A stretch of 64,000 nt of DNA, from the NCBI GenBank assembly GCA_031771865.1, contig JASISA010000023.1, positions 1 through 64,000 on the forward strand, given 5' to 3'. The stretch is from Nothophaeocryptopus gaeumannii. Taxonomy: Eukaryota > Ascomycota > Dothideomycetes > Mycosphaerellales > Mycosphaerellaceae. Positions 21,517 through 31,366 of this stretch are shown one piece after another (position 1 is the first letter of the stretch; each line of letters opens with the position of its first letter). A program made the position numbers and the translations under genes. Under the pieces are notes generated by a model. The model did not search any database. It saw nothing but the letters and a program-made list of their open reading frames with translations, and had not been told where the DNA came from.

Positions 21517-22286
21517 TGCTGTATATGCTGCGGTTCTGAATCAATGGGTCCTTCAGACTGGTCTTGGAGGGAGAAGAGAGCGTGGTCGAGCTGCTTATAC
21601 TCCAAATGGCCGAACTGGTATTGCGACTGCGTCGTTCAAAGATGAAAGCCGTCTTCATAGATTAGTTCTATCCATGTTGATCGTAAAGGGCTATCTGGTG
21701 CGGAGTCTCAGCGCGGACGCCCGCAGCAAGTATACGGCTACCGAGGCGTGTTTCTTATTCACGAGATTACGAGCCGGCTATGATGAGACGCCATTGGTGT
21801 ATGCTGTAATATCTTTACGAGGTTGGAAGTTGCACGGCAGATGTTTGACAACGGAGACGGGGATTTGATACGGCTCTACTCTCCCGGCTCCTGCCGAACG
21901 TAGACTTTAGCGTAGAGCTTAATGAAAGTCGTCAATCTCGAAATGCAGCTCAACTCCACCATCAGCCCCGTAACGTTCAGCAGAATGCCTGCGGCCCATC
22001 TGTCTCCCTACGCCTAAGTCGATGTCCCTACCGACATACGATGGGAACCGGCGTATCAACACCTCAATACGGTATATGATCCAGGAAAGTAGCAATGACT
22101 TATTGCCTAAGCACGTCTTCAGGAGGATGTTGTGTAGGATGAGCGGTGTGACAAGAGAATCCATTGCTACTGACATATATGATTGAACACCAAATCCCTG
22201 CCGTCCCAAGAGCTGGATAATTTCTTCATCCTACACAAAGTGTGATACCCGTCAGAGTCTCCACGACGCCACCTTCACCACTGATA
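21517..22286. other. Divergent promoter region; no gene seen
   Basis: This 770-bp gap separates the reductase (minus) from the SnoaL-like gene (plus), so both promoters should lie in it. Frames here are short and overlapping. No element was recognised. Confidence 0.4.
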
Positions 22287-22802
22287 ATGGAACGCCTGCT
22301 CGCCCAAGATGCCATCATTCGCACAGCCTACAACTTCGGCTACGCAGAGGATAGTCTCGACCGAGACCTGATGCTCTCGCTATTCATCCCCAACCAGAAG
22401 CTTATGCTGGACAACTCATCTCATCTCGACATGCCCGTCTCAGAATTTACACCGGAGGAATGGTGGGATCAAGTCTACCTCGCACTTTCCGGATTCACCG
22501 CCACACAACATCTGCAAGGCAACCCGATCGTCACATTCGACAACGACCAGAACCCCAAGAATGCAGTCGTCAAGCTCAATGTCATTGCGTACCATTGCAT
22601 TGAGATTGACGGGAAGCTGGACACTGCTACCGCCCGTGGAAGACAAGAGCTGGGTATGCAGCTCTGGGAGGGAAAGTGGATGTTGAGGAAGATTGTCACG
22701 CATCGAGATTGTCCGATTGACAACTTCGAGCTGTATGGGAAGGCGGCGGAAAGGGCGAAGAATGGTGAGGGGAGGAAGCCAAAGGACATCACGAACAAGT
22801 GA
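22287..22802 (+). CDS. SnoaL-like (NTF2-fold) protein, 171 aa
   Basis: A small protein with the pattern of the SnoaL-like/NTF2 superfamily. It starts with a helix (LLAQDAIIRTAYNFGYAEDS), then a D-R-D and phenylalanine-rich turn (DLMLSLFIPNQ), then strands ending in WEGKWMLRKIVTHRD. Such proteins are often small cyclases, dehydratases or accessory enzymes in catabolic or secondary-metabolite pathways. The start at 22287 has A at -3; an in-frame Met at 22242 would add 15 residues. Its 3' end faces that of the CoA-transferase (111 bp gap). Activity is inferred only at superfamily level. Confidence 0.72.
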   Translation: MERLLAQDAIIRTAYNFGYAEDSLDRDLMLSLFIPNQKLMLDNSSHLDMPVSEFTPEEWWDQVYLALSGFTATQHLQGNPIVTFDNDQNPKNAVVKLNVIAYHCIEIDGKLDTATARGRQELGMQLWEGKWMLRKIVTHRDCPIDNFELYGKAAERAKNGEGRKPKDITNK

Positions 22803-22913
22803 TCAAGTACAGTACACAGTGCGTTGGCAAGTCCTGGGACTTCACCCACAAGCTAATCTGAGAACGAGTAATTTACTATACAAAAGCTACGGTATGGGTA
22901 TCCGATGTTCCAT

Positions 22914-24635
22914 CTAAGCAGCATCCCTCCACTCCAGCTTCCCCGGGTGCCCACCATTTGGCACAGGGCCCCAGTCCCATCTCGGTGAGGCCTCAGCAGC
23001 ATCAAATTTGAACCCGGGGGCCAAAATTCTATGCTTATCGCCGAAGGGCGTCTTGAACTCCACAAAGCGATCGTCCTTCTTCAGCACATCCGAGTTCTGC
23101 TCCCAAGCCCTTATCATAATGTCGAGAAGGTCAGTGACCATGTGGTGTGGACGCATCGCATCGAACTTGTATGTCTCTTGGACTGTGGCGACAACGTCTT
23201 TCGTATAGAGACCGACTTCTGGCTCGAGTTGCCATGTATCGATGGCGGTGAGGGCGACGTGGGCGTGGTATGAACCGCCCTTGGTCGCACGGTCTCGGAT
23301 GGAAAGGAGAGTTACCAGGGCACCGACAGCACCAGTCAACATGTCTGCAATGGGCAGAGATGGAAGTACACCCGTCCCCTCTGGCAAGCCGTACGCGAGA
23401 CCATTGATGTACGAACAGCCTGACGCACAGTCCGCAATCTGCTGGTATCCTGGTCGCTCGGCGTAAGAACCATCTGGACCGTAGCAGTTCAGGTCGACGT
23501 ACACCATTCCCTTGTTCTTCTCCTTCGCAAGCTCAATGATGTCTGTAAGACCGAAGCCCTTGCGCTCAAGCGAACGCAGGCGGAAACCCTGAACGACGAC
23601 ATCCGCATCTTCAAGCTGGGCTTGCACGGCTTTGCGATCTTCCTCTTTGGTGAGATCCAGCTGTGCAACCCGCTTGCCGGCTGACAATGTAACGGACAGG
23701 AATCCAAGGTCTGGGAGGTTTGGCGATTGAACACGGATGACGTCCGCGCCGAGCGCAGCGAGGTATGTTCCAACAGCTGGTCCAGCGATGACTCGTGAGA
23801 ACTCGACAACTTTGACGCCAGCCAGAGGTCTCTTGTCATTGATGTTCTTTGGAAGAGGTACAGCGGGGATCTTCTCCGTCCCGCGAACCTGGCGGTAGTT
23901 GATCATTGGATGTTTCGCCAGCGACTTGCCGTACGAAGTCTCCCTCCAAGCCTTCGGAGAAAGAACTGTATGTCCGACATATCCCCTCTCAACGCAAATA
24001 TGTTCCAGCTCCCGGGCAGAGTACGTGGTCGTCACTGCTTTGATCTTTTCATAAGCTTCGTCGTTTGTCTTGACGTTTTCGTCATCAGCATCGAGACCGA
24101 AAGTTGCAAGGAAGTCTTTGGGATTCATGGAAGAGAGAATCTGGAACCATTCGCTTGGGTTCTTGGTTGGATAGATGGACCACGAGCGGAAACGCATGGG
24201 TGTCTTGGAGATGACGCCCTTATCGATGTCAAGGCCTTTCTTTTGGACAAGCTGCTCCTTCTGAATCTGCTTCCAGTCCATCCCGTCAACTGTCACGAGG
24301 CCGACTGTGGCTGGGTACAGAGCGGCAAGATCTGTGTCGACATGTACATCTCCAGTCTGAACTTCTCGAGTCGCAGCGACTTCTTTTGCGGCGAGACCGA
24401 TCATGGCCTGGCATACTGCTGATGTGACTTGGGCCTTGATGGGGCCTGGGAGGAGAGGGAGGTCCTGTCCATGGAACTTGGCGTATTTCAAGAATGCTGG
24501 GTCTGCGTTGAAGCCAGGAGTCTTCTCTGCGAAGAACTGCAGTAATCTTTCTGCTTCTTGTGGAACAGGCGTGAAAATCTTGTCGGTGTATGAGCCTGGG
24601 CCATAGATATCTGGGGTGGTTTCGTGTTGTGACAT
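22914..24635 (-). CDS. CoA-transferase family III (CaiB/BaiF-type)
   Basis: A 573-residue single exon. The first 270 residues form an N-terminal region that weakly resembles a second, degenerate half. The conserved family III domain begins at LAGVKVVEFSRVIAGP and continues with YLAALGADVIRVQ, DLTKEEDRKAV, ADVVVQGFR and YVDLNCYG. SLPIADMLTGAVGA carries the Asp expected to form the acyl-aspartyl intermediate. The family moves CoA between organic acids (formyl-CoA, carnitine, succinyl-CoA:acid) or racemises 2-methylacyl-CoA. The start at 24635 (MSQHETTPD) has A at -3; a Met at 24674 is alternative. Divergent from a 3-hydroxyacyl-CoA dehydrogenase-type gene, suggesting a shared pathway. Confidence 0.88.
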   Translation of the reverse strand: MSQHETTPDIYGPGSYTDKIFTPVPQEAERLLQFFAEKTPGFNADPAFLKYAKFHGQDLPLLPGPIKAQVTSAVCQAMIGLAAKEVAATREVQTGDVHVDTDLAALYPATVGLVTVDGMDWKQIQKEQLVQKKGLDIDKGVISKTPMRFRSWSIYPTKNPSEWFQILSSMNPKDFLATFGLDADDENVKTNDEAYEKIKAVTTTYSARELEHICVERGYVGHTVLSPKAWRETSYGKSLAKHPMINYRQVRGTEKIPAVPLPKNINDKRPLAGVKVVEFSRVIAGPAVGTYLAALGADVIRVQSPNLPDLGFLSVTLSAGKRVAQLDLTKEEDRKAVQAQLEDADVVVQGFRLRSLERKGFGLTDIIELAKEKNKGMVYVDLNCYGPDGSYAERPGYQQIADCASGCSYINGLAYGLPEGTGVLPSLPIADMLTGAVGALVTLLSIRDRATKGGSYHAHVALTAIDTWQLEPEVGLYTKDVVATVQETYKFDAMRPHHMVTDLLDIMIRAWEQNSDVLKKDDRFVEFKTPFGDKHRILAPGFKFDAAEASPRWDWGPVPNGGHPGKLEWRDAA

Positions 24636-25202
24636 CTTGGTGACGAGGTGTAAGTTCAGGTTCGATGTGTTCAAAACGGTGAAAGAGCAATTGACTCAAT
24701 CAATACAGCCAGGCCAGGCCAGGCCTTGAGTTCATATACTGCAAGCCCATGGCGCAGATCCACGGCACAAGTTGTCGTTGTGGTACGAACGGTCAAGTTC
24801 GGAATGGTTGCGGAGTGGCCCACCATCGAAGGCGACCACGTACGTTGTCCGGGCATCATCATCTTCTCTCTCGATTCAAGACTGAGCTTCACGATTCCAG
24901 CAAGGTCAAGATAGAGTGACGACGTGACATTCGAAACACCGCCGAAGGCCCTCTCTCGGCATTCCGAGCCAAGGTGGCGAAAAATCTCCGCTCCCGAAGA
25001 TGTTCCTCCACAACTTCGGACTTCATGTCTCGGATCTTGTGCAAAATACTTGCATGTTCTTCACAGTGACAGCTTTTGTGCAATGGAGGAGGACAATGAT
25101 GGCTTTTGCGTCATGCCCGCAACGAACGCAACACCCATGTGGGAGCAAGGATTTTGTAGTCCCGTATAGTCCCTCTCACTTTCTACTCTTCCTCTCTTCA
25201 AT
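24636..25202. promoter_or_regulatory. Shared divergent promoter of CoA-transferase and dehydrogenase genes
   Basis: The 567 bp between two oppositely directed enzyme genes must hold both promoters. A purine/pyrimidine duplication (CCAGGCCAGGCCAGG) lies at about 24709-24722. No specific factor site was identified. Coregulation is an inference from arrangement. Confidence 0.45.
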
Positions 25203-26255
25203 ATGCAACGAATCTCACAGGCAATACGATCAGCATCGACAATGGCACAGAACGCAAAGAAGATTGCGGTGGTTGGCACTGGAGTGATCGGTAGCAGCTG
25301 GACTACACTGTTTCTGGCAAAAGGGCATCGAGTGATCGTATCAGACCCAGCACCAGGCGCAAAAGAAAAGCTGGCCGACTTCATCAAATCCGAATGGCCG
25401 CGGATGCAAAGAGTTGGTGCGGTTGCAGGCGCAGATCCACAGAACTACGAGTTTGTGGAAGACATTACATCCCATCTACACGACGTAGATTGGGTGCAAG
25501 AGGTGAGTCCAGGGACACTCTTCCCACCAACGGATTGTATACTGACCATGACACGACAGAACGCCCCCGAAAGACCCGACTTCAAAACAAAACTTGTCGG
25601 CAACATCGATGCTCATCTCCCCAAGAATGCCATCATCGCCTCTTCATCATCCGGAATACCGTCCTCTCGATTCATCAGCCAATGCAAAGTCGATCCCAGC
25701 AGAGTCCTAATTGGACACCCATTCAACCCACCGCACCTCATTCCCCTAGTCGAAGTCGTCCCCCATCCAGGAACATCCTCAGAGGCCGTTCAAAAAGCGC
25801 TCGACTTTTACAAATCTCTTGGTAAATCTCCAGTACACATCAAGAAAGAAACCCCAGGTTTCCTCGCGAATCGTCTACAAGCAGCCGTGCTTGCGGAAGC
25901 ATACAGTCTCGTATCTCGAGGCATCGCATCAGCCGAAGACGTGGATACAGCAGTCTCAACTGGGCCGGGACTACGATGGGCCTTGGCAGGTCCCTACATG
26001 ACGAATATGCTCGCGGGCGGAGCTGCAGAGGATCCGTTCAAGCATTTCATCGAGCATTTGGGGCCGGCGATACATGGGTGGAAAACGGACATGGAGGCAA
26101 ACGAGTTTAGTTGGGAGAAGGAAGATGTGGAGAAATTGAGCAAGGAGGTGAAGCCGTTTGTGGAGAAGAAGGATAGGGAGGGGGTAAGGAGGGATATGGG
26201 TGATGGGTTGATTGAGTTATTGGAGATGAAGAAGGGGAAAGGGTATCTTGTCTGA
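25203..26255 (+). CDS. 3-hydroxyacyl-CoA dehydrogenase-family enzyme (gulonate/carnitine dehydrogenase-like)
   Basis: Exons 25203-25502 and 25560-26255 (57-bp GTGAGT...ACAG intron, branch ACTGAC) give 331 residues. The N-terminal Rossmann motif is VVGTGVIGSS. HPFNPPHLIPLVEVVPH is the family substrate/catalytic segment with His, and the C-terminal domain begins KETPGFLANRLQAA. This pattern fits the lambda-crystallin / L-gulonate 3-dehydrogenase / carnitine 3-dehydrogenase subgroup, NAD-dependent 3-hydroxy-acid oxidation. The intron is a multiple of three with no stop, so retention would insert 19 residues before NAPERPDF; homolog continuity across the join supports splicing. The start could also be Met at 25242, since the first 13 residues are basic and might be a targeting extension. 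Confidence 0.9.
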   Translation: MQRISQAIRSASTMAQNAKKIAVVGTGVIGSSWTTLFLAKGHRVIVSDPAPGAKEKLADFIKSEWPRMQRVGAVAGADPQNYEFVEDITSHLHDVDWVQEVSPGTLFPPTDCILTMTRQNAPERPDFKTKLVGNIDAHLPKNAIIASSSSGIPSSRFISQCKVDPSRVLIGHPFNPPHLIPLVEVVPHPGTSSEAVQKALDFYKSLGKSPVHIKKETPGFLANRLQAAVLAEAYSLVSRGIASAEDVDTAVSTGPGLRWALAGPYMTNMLAGGAAEDPFKHFIEHLGPAIHGWKTDMEANEFSWEKEDVEKLSKEVKPFVEKKDREGVRRDMGDGLIELLEMKKGKGYLV

Positions 26256-26791
26256 GGATACCGTAGCGACTGTACGATCCCCGGCGAATGTACGATATGT
26301 TCTTGATGTCGTTCGTCCTCGACTACAGCGTTTTCTCTATACACAACAATTGTCGCTCGCACTCTTCCCCGAGGCTCGAACACCAACGCCTGTCAAAGAT
26401 GACGTCTCACCGACAAGCTGTCCCGACTTGCACCCATGGGCTGGATGGTCATCTTCCCTGTCACCTGTGCCTCCGAACCATCCCCATTGATCCCCGACTT
26501 TCGTCCTTTTCCTTTCGTCGGCCTCACACCTGAGCGAAAGCTGCGAAGAAGCGATGGGCAAAATTGCGAGCCCGCTGAAGAGTACGTATTGAAGACTTTG
26601 CTTCGCCTCATCATTCTACGCCATGGCCATCCTTTTGCAACTCAGCTTCTATCGTGCCATGCTTAGCTACGCCGCAATCAGTCCGTCATAGGACATCATT
26701 GGCGATATCGCGGTCAAGTATATCCCAGTCTCATCGTTCAGATCGCGCGTTATGACGCTTCGACAACTTCTCTCTTCTTGCTCGTCACATC
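26256..26791. other. Intergenic region; nothing recognised
   Basis: The 536 bp between the dehydrogenase and the propeller gene show only short frames on both strands. It should contain the terminator of one and the promoter of the other. I can point to no specific signal. Confidence 0.4.
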
Positions 26792-27856
26792 ATGAACAAA
26801 CTCTCTTCATTATTCGCAAAGTCCATCACTCCTACAGTCACAAAGCAGCTCGCCCAAGGCCATTCCTACCACCAACAAGATACAATGACCAGATTGTACT
26901 TCCTCAGCATCTACCGTGCAACACCAGACGTGCCTCTATCGACACAATCAATCGATCAAATAACGCATCGCGGCCGACTTCTCTCCCTCGACACTTCAAA
27001 CCCAAATGCAACTCCCACAACAATCCTCGAAAATCTCCACATGCCCGACGGGATAACCATCTCCAACTCCGAAAACCGAATCTACTGGACGCAAATGGGC
27101 AACCACATGGCAAACGACGGCTCGATAATATCTTCCGCCCTCGACGGCTCCGACGTCCAATCCCTCCTCCGCAAAGGCGCAATGCACACACCCAAACAAA
27201 TCATCCTCGACCCTTCAACGTCCAGCTTATATTTCTCCGACCGCGAAGGCCTCCGTGTGCATCGTTGCTCCACCTCGGGCGAAGAGCACGAAGTCTTGAT
27301 CCAAACCGGCGATTGGCTATTACACAAAGATCAACAACTCGATCAGACGCGGTGGTGTGTCGGGATGACGATAAGTAAGAAACTAGGAAGGGTATTTTGG
27401 ACGCAGAAAGGAGCGCCCAAGTCGAAACAAGGACGGATTTTTTCGGCGAGCCTCGCCATCCCGGAGGGGGAGACAGCGCAGTCGAGGTCAGATATTGAGC
27501 TCGTAGCGGGAGGATTACCAGAACCGATCGACTTGGAATTTGATGAACATGAAGGGGCGTTGTATTGGACGGATCGAGGGGAGTTTCCGTATGGGAATAC
27601 GTTGAATAAGAAGACGATCGTGGGAGAAGTTCCTGACGCGGAGAAGGGCCTAGGAAGAGAGATCCTAGCAGAAGGGTTCGCAGAAGCAATTGGGTTGGCG
27701 CTGGATAAGAAGAGTGGGTGTGCTTATGTCGCGGATCTTGGTGGGAGGATTTGGAGATGCAACATTAGGAAGCCGGCGAGGAAGGAGAGGTGTATGAAGA
27801 TGAATTGGGTGTGTTTACTGGGATTGCTGTGGCGGAGTAGTAGATGCAGAAGTTGA
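26792..27856 (+). CDS. YWTD/SMP-30-like beta-propeller protein, C-terminal frame disturbed
   Basis: A 354-codon frame with repeated propeller blades: GRLLSLDTSN, MPDGITISNSENRIYWTQ, DGSIISSALDGSDV, PKQIILDPSTSSLYFSDREG, LGRVFWTQKG, EPIDLEFDEHEGALYWTDRG and AIGLALDKKSGCAYVADLGG. The W-T and F-D strands match LDL-receptor YWTD-type and SMP-30/gluconolactonase-like propellers. After GGRIWR the frame becomes Cys/Arg/Trp-rich. The -1 frame instead reads VYEDELGVFTGIAVAE and stops at 27840, which is the ending expected for this family. A one-base deletion or sequencing error near 27780-27790 is likely. The start may be at 26792 or at Met 26885 (MTRLYFLS). Activity unknown; lactone hydrolysis is one guess. 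Confidence 0.72.
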   Translation: MNKLSSLFAKSITPTVTKQLAQGHSYHQQDTMTRLYFLSIYRATPDVPLSTQSIDQITHRGRLLSLDTSNPNATPTTILENLHMPDGITISNSENRIYWTQMGNHMANDGSIISSALDGSDVQSLLRKGAMHTPKQIILDPSTSSLYFSDREGLRVHRCSTSGEEHEVLIQTGDWLLHKDQQLDQTRWCVGMTISKKLGRVFWTQKGAPKSKQGRIFSASLAIPEGETAQSRSDIELVAGGLPEPIDLEFDEHEGALYWTDRGEFPYGNTLNKKTIVGEVPDAEKGLGREILAEGFAEAIGLALDKKSGCAYVADLGGRIWRCNIRKPARKERCMKMNWVCLLGLLWRSSRCRS

Positions 27857-28171
27857 GATGGCAGAAGAGGCGGAAATCTAGTGCCCACTGTAGTATCGGC
27901 TTGTATGACCAGAGTATGAGAATGCGCTTGTGATCGGACAGACTGCGAGCTGCGGCATTGGTATGCGCAGGGTTCAGGATGCAACTTGCAGGTACACCAT
28001 CAAGGTCCCGGTCAGCAGACCAACACTGTTATAGCCATGAAGTCATGACACCAATGGATGCCGCCCACCATCACGGTGTAGTCAACACACCATTCAAAAG
28101 AGCTCGAGCTCACTTGCGAGATTTCGAAACGCCTCTCTTCCCGAACAACATAACACATCAGCTTTCCAACC
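27857..28171. other. Promoter region upstream of the aldolase gene
   Basis: A 315-bp gap. No frame of interest and no clear core element. It should contain the aldolase promoter. Confidence 0.35.
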
Positions 28172-29329
28172 ATGGCTTCTTCCCTTGGCGTTCCAACACC
28201 CACCACTCAGTACACCAAGGAGCTTCACCAAACAGCCATCGCTCTCGGAGCCTCCGGCAAAGGTCTACTCGCAGCAGACGAGTCGACAGGCTCCATAGCG
28301 AGACGCCTTTCATCGGTCTCGAAAGAGAACACCGAGGACAATCGTCGGGAATGGCGCGATGTGCTTTTCACAGCATCCCAGCCCTACGAAGAGTACGTCT
28401 CAGGAATCATAACATTCGAGGAAACTTTGATGAACCATTCCGCGGTCCTGGAGTCCAAATACAAGGGCAAATCGTTCGTCGACGTGATGAAAGAGCGAGG
28501 CATCATTCCGGGTATCAAGGTCGATCAGGGAACTGTGGCCATCCCAGGGACGAGTCCAGAGGAACATACGACGGAGGGTCTGGATGGGTTGCTGGCAAAG
28601 TGTAAGAAATACTATGAGCGTGGAGCGAGGTTCAGCAAGTGGCGTTGCACGTACGTGATCCGAGAACAGTCGTTCCATTGCCAGTGGCCCGAGTCGATGG
28701 AGAACCAGCTAACTCGTTCGGTCACCAGATATAACATTTCTGCAACCCAGCCATCTCAGCTGACCATTGCCTCCAACGCAGAGGTCCTCGCACGCTACGC
28801 TGCCATCTCGCAGCAAGCCGGCTTGGTCCCAATCGTGGAGCCGGAGGTCCTGATTACTCATGAGCAACCCATCGAGCATTCTCTCGAAGCGCACATTGCG
28901 GCTTACTCGGCGCTCTTCGAACGTCTTTCGCTGCACAAGGTCGACTTCGCAGGCCTCGTGCTGAAGGCATCAATGGTGACGCCGGGGCAGTCGCACTCCA
29001 AAGCAAATCATGATCAGGTGGCGGAAGCAACGCTGCAGTGCCTGGGCAAGACTGTACCACCACAGGTACCCACGATCGTATTCTTGTCCGGTGGCATGGG
29101 TGATGCAGAGTCGATTGAGTGCCTAAATGCAATCAACCAGAAAAAGCTGGAGAATGAGAAGGCGGCGCCGTGGGCGCTGACATTCTCGTACGGGCGTGCG
29201 TTGCAAGGAGTGGCAATGAAGATCTGGGCGGAAGGTAAGATTGAAGAAAGCCAGAAAGCATGGGTGGATAGAGCCAAGTGGTGTGGTGAGGCCGGCGTTG
29301 GGAAGTATGAGGGCGGATGTCCAGCGTGA
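28172..29329 (+). CDS. Fructose-bisphosphate aldolase, class I
   Basis: Exons 28172-28650 and 28729-29329 (78-bp GTACGT...CCAG intron, branch GCTAAC) give 359 residues. Class I aldolases split fructose-1,6-bisphosphate to two triose phosphates through a lysine Schiff base. Seen here: GKGLLAADESTGSIARR, GIIPGIKVDQG, ARFSKWR, LVPIVEPEVL, then GLVLKASMVTPG with the Schiff-base Lys, and FLSGGMGDAES. The C-terminus ends GGCPA and lacks the terminal Tyr of the animal muscle enzyme. The intron is in frame and stop-free, but homologs run straight through WRC-TYNISA. Most fungi rely on the unrelated metal-dependent class II enzyme, so this is probably an additional aldolase. Confidence 0.93.
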   Translation: MASSLGVPTPTTQYTKELHQTAIALGASGKGLLAADESTGSIARRLSSVSKENTEDNRREWRDVLFTASQPYEEYVSGIITFEETLMNHSAVLESKYKGKSFVDVMKERGIIPGIKVDQGTVAIPGTSPEEHTTEGLDGLLAKCKKYYERGARFSKWRCTYVIREQSFHCQWPESMENQLTRSVTRYNISATQPSQLTIASNAEVLARYAAISQQAGLVPIVEPEVLITHEQPIEHSLEAHIAAYSALFERLSLHKVDFAGLVLKASMVTPGQSHSKANHDQVAEATLQCLGKTVPPQVPTIVFLSGGMGDAESIECLNAINQKKLENEKAAPWALTFSYGRALQGVAMKIWAEGKIEESQKAWVDRAKWCGEAGVGKYEGGCPA

Positions 29330-29640
29330 TTGAGCAGACTTGAAGTATGTTCTTCCATAGCATGCTGGGGTTTCACATCATATTGCAATCTCCCACAGTC
29401 TCGTCTTTGGCATTTCCATCCCCACTCCAATGCATTTACAGTATTACGCAGCTTTTAGAGCGCGTTTCCATACGGAGTGCCGTCAGCTGTGAACGACATA
29501 TGTCCGATCAAGAGCGCGCAGAAAGCTTGTTTTGAGATAGATGTTGTCCTGGTGGGTTCCTGAGCAAGACTTGTTTGCCAGTGGATCCGAAATGCAAGGC
29601 AATGCATAACAACCGCAAGCCCCCGGGCTGACAACACGAT
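29330..29640. other. Convergent 3' flanks of aldolase and lipoate ligase
   Basis: About 310 bp between two convergent stops. No gene or hairpin terminator was recognised. Confidence 0.4.
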
Positions 29641-30898
29641 TTATGCTCTCGGCAACATTTTTGCAAGCCATGCAGCGAGTGAGGCCCCCTGCGTAGGACT
29701 GATTTTGTCATTTGAAGCGTGCACAAAAGAACGCCAGTCTTCGATCTCGTGGATTTTCTGCCCAATGACGCCTTTTCCCAGCTCAGACACTGCACCTGTA
29801 GGCCCAGCAGAGCCTCCATTGACAGCGCCATATCGCACCGACAGGTTCAACCCGATGTCTGAATCAGAGACCGACTCTTTCGACAACTCGAACTGTGGAG
29901 TCTGAAGATAGGTCCAATCCGACGACTATGCCTGCGTCAGTAACAGCTCTGATTGGCATGACACTGAAACGCACCTTCAGCTCATCGTAACCTTTCCGGA
30001 CACTCACGTCTTCCAGCCACTCATCACCTAACTCGACAGCATCGATCTTGGCGTACTGGCTCTTGAAATGGCTCTGAACGGCAGAAATGAAGTCGTCATT
30101 ACTAAGCAGAACATTCCCAACTGGCGAGCTGACGCTCTCCACACCACGGGCAGTGATGAATGGCTTTGCGGGTGAGTGCAGGTAGTCCGGGATGACATTG
30201 AGATTCGGACTCGAGAGCAGACACGTCCCGTGGTGCAACGCTCGATTCCTCGTCAACTTGTATGCAGACCCAGACACCTTGAGCGGCTTCGGAGTGTCGA
30301 ATTCAGTGGCCTCATATGGAGTACTATGCGTATCGTGAGAATCAGTATCAGCGCCCCGTTCGCCCTGGTCCAGCACGATATCGTGTCTGGCGTTGACCCT
30401 CGCCCTCTCCACGCCACATCTTCTCAGAGCCCGCACGACCATTTCGGCATGCTTATCGCGCGTGAAGTCGGCTGGCGGGCAGATGACAGACCAGTTCACA
30501 TTGCCTTCGTCGTGAAAGACGGTGCCGCCTCCACTTCGCCGACGCACCAAATCCACGGCACCAATACCAGGAGGTTCCGTTTCGAGCTGGTTGCGGGACG
30601 AATTGAGGAGTGCCAAGTTGACTTCGAGCCATGGGTTCTGATTCCGGCCGATGATGACACTAGGCCGGTTCACATACAGGAACAGCACTGCCGATTCTGG
30701 AGCGGTCTTCGAGAGGAGATGGTGTTCGATGGAGAGATTGAGGTAGGGATCACGAGAGGCTGATATGTATGATTGTACCGGTTGCTTCAGTCTCTCCAGT
30801 GATGCTTCGGAGAGGCATCTTCGCGGTGTGTATGGTGAAGATGAATGTGATGGTCTGAAGCGATGGGCGCTTCTGCAGAGGGGTTGGCGTAGAGTCAT
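29641..30898 (-). CDS. AIM22: Mitochondrial lipoate-protein ligase
   Basis: Exons 30898-29975 and 29925-29641 (49-bp intron GTGCGT...GCATAG with TACTGAC branch) give 402 residues. The enzyme attaches or transfers lipoate to E2/H subunits of mitochondrial dehydrogenases (yeast Lip3/Aim22, bacterial LplA). Motifs in order: RDPYLNLSIEHHLL, PSVIIGRNQNPW, RRRSGGGTVFHDEGNVNWS (the lipoate-binding segment), KVSGSAYKLTRNRALHHGTLL-like sequence, and the C-terminal DWTYLQTPQF carried by exon 2. The chosen start gives an Arg/Ser-rich presequence (MTLRQPLCRSAHRFRPSHSS) typical of mitochondrial import; a Met at 30997 is in frame upstream. Divergent from SOG2. The gene name is by family resemblance. Confidence 0.88.
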
Positions 30899-31366
30899 GG
30901 AGACATTGTATGTTTTGGTCACGATTGGTGTGAGAGCAACATCCTTCCCCGTTGGTTCAGGGGAGCTCGTCGGCTGTGCTTGCCGCTGTTTCACCACCCA
31001 ATCATGGTAGATGATCGTGTTTCACAGCGACCATCAAGCGCTTAGGGTCAATCGCTCAGGAGAGCAGGCAGATGTACTTCAACTCGTCCAGACGAAAGGC
31101 TTCATCAACATCCATTGGAATTGGCTGTGAATAGTGGTGTAGAAGGACAAGCACGTGACCTCGACTCAAGCTTTTGTTCCTGCGTGTCGGGAGTTCGTCA
31201 GTCGCAGGATCAGCCGAGCCGCGCATTGAGCCGGAGATACCGCCGGGCGCCGGCCTTCCCCAAAGACACTTATTGCACAACCTAAGTGTAGCAAGGCGGC
31301 TCCTCACTTGAAAAGCGCCCCTTGCCTCACTTCCACCCTCCTGGACGACACCACGAACATGCCGCA
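30899..31366. promoter_or_regulatory. Divergent promoter, lipoate ligase / SOG2
   Basis: 468 bp between two start codons on opposite strands. GC-rich blocks occur near 31240-31260. No binding site is assigned. Confidence 0.4.
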
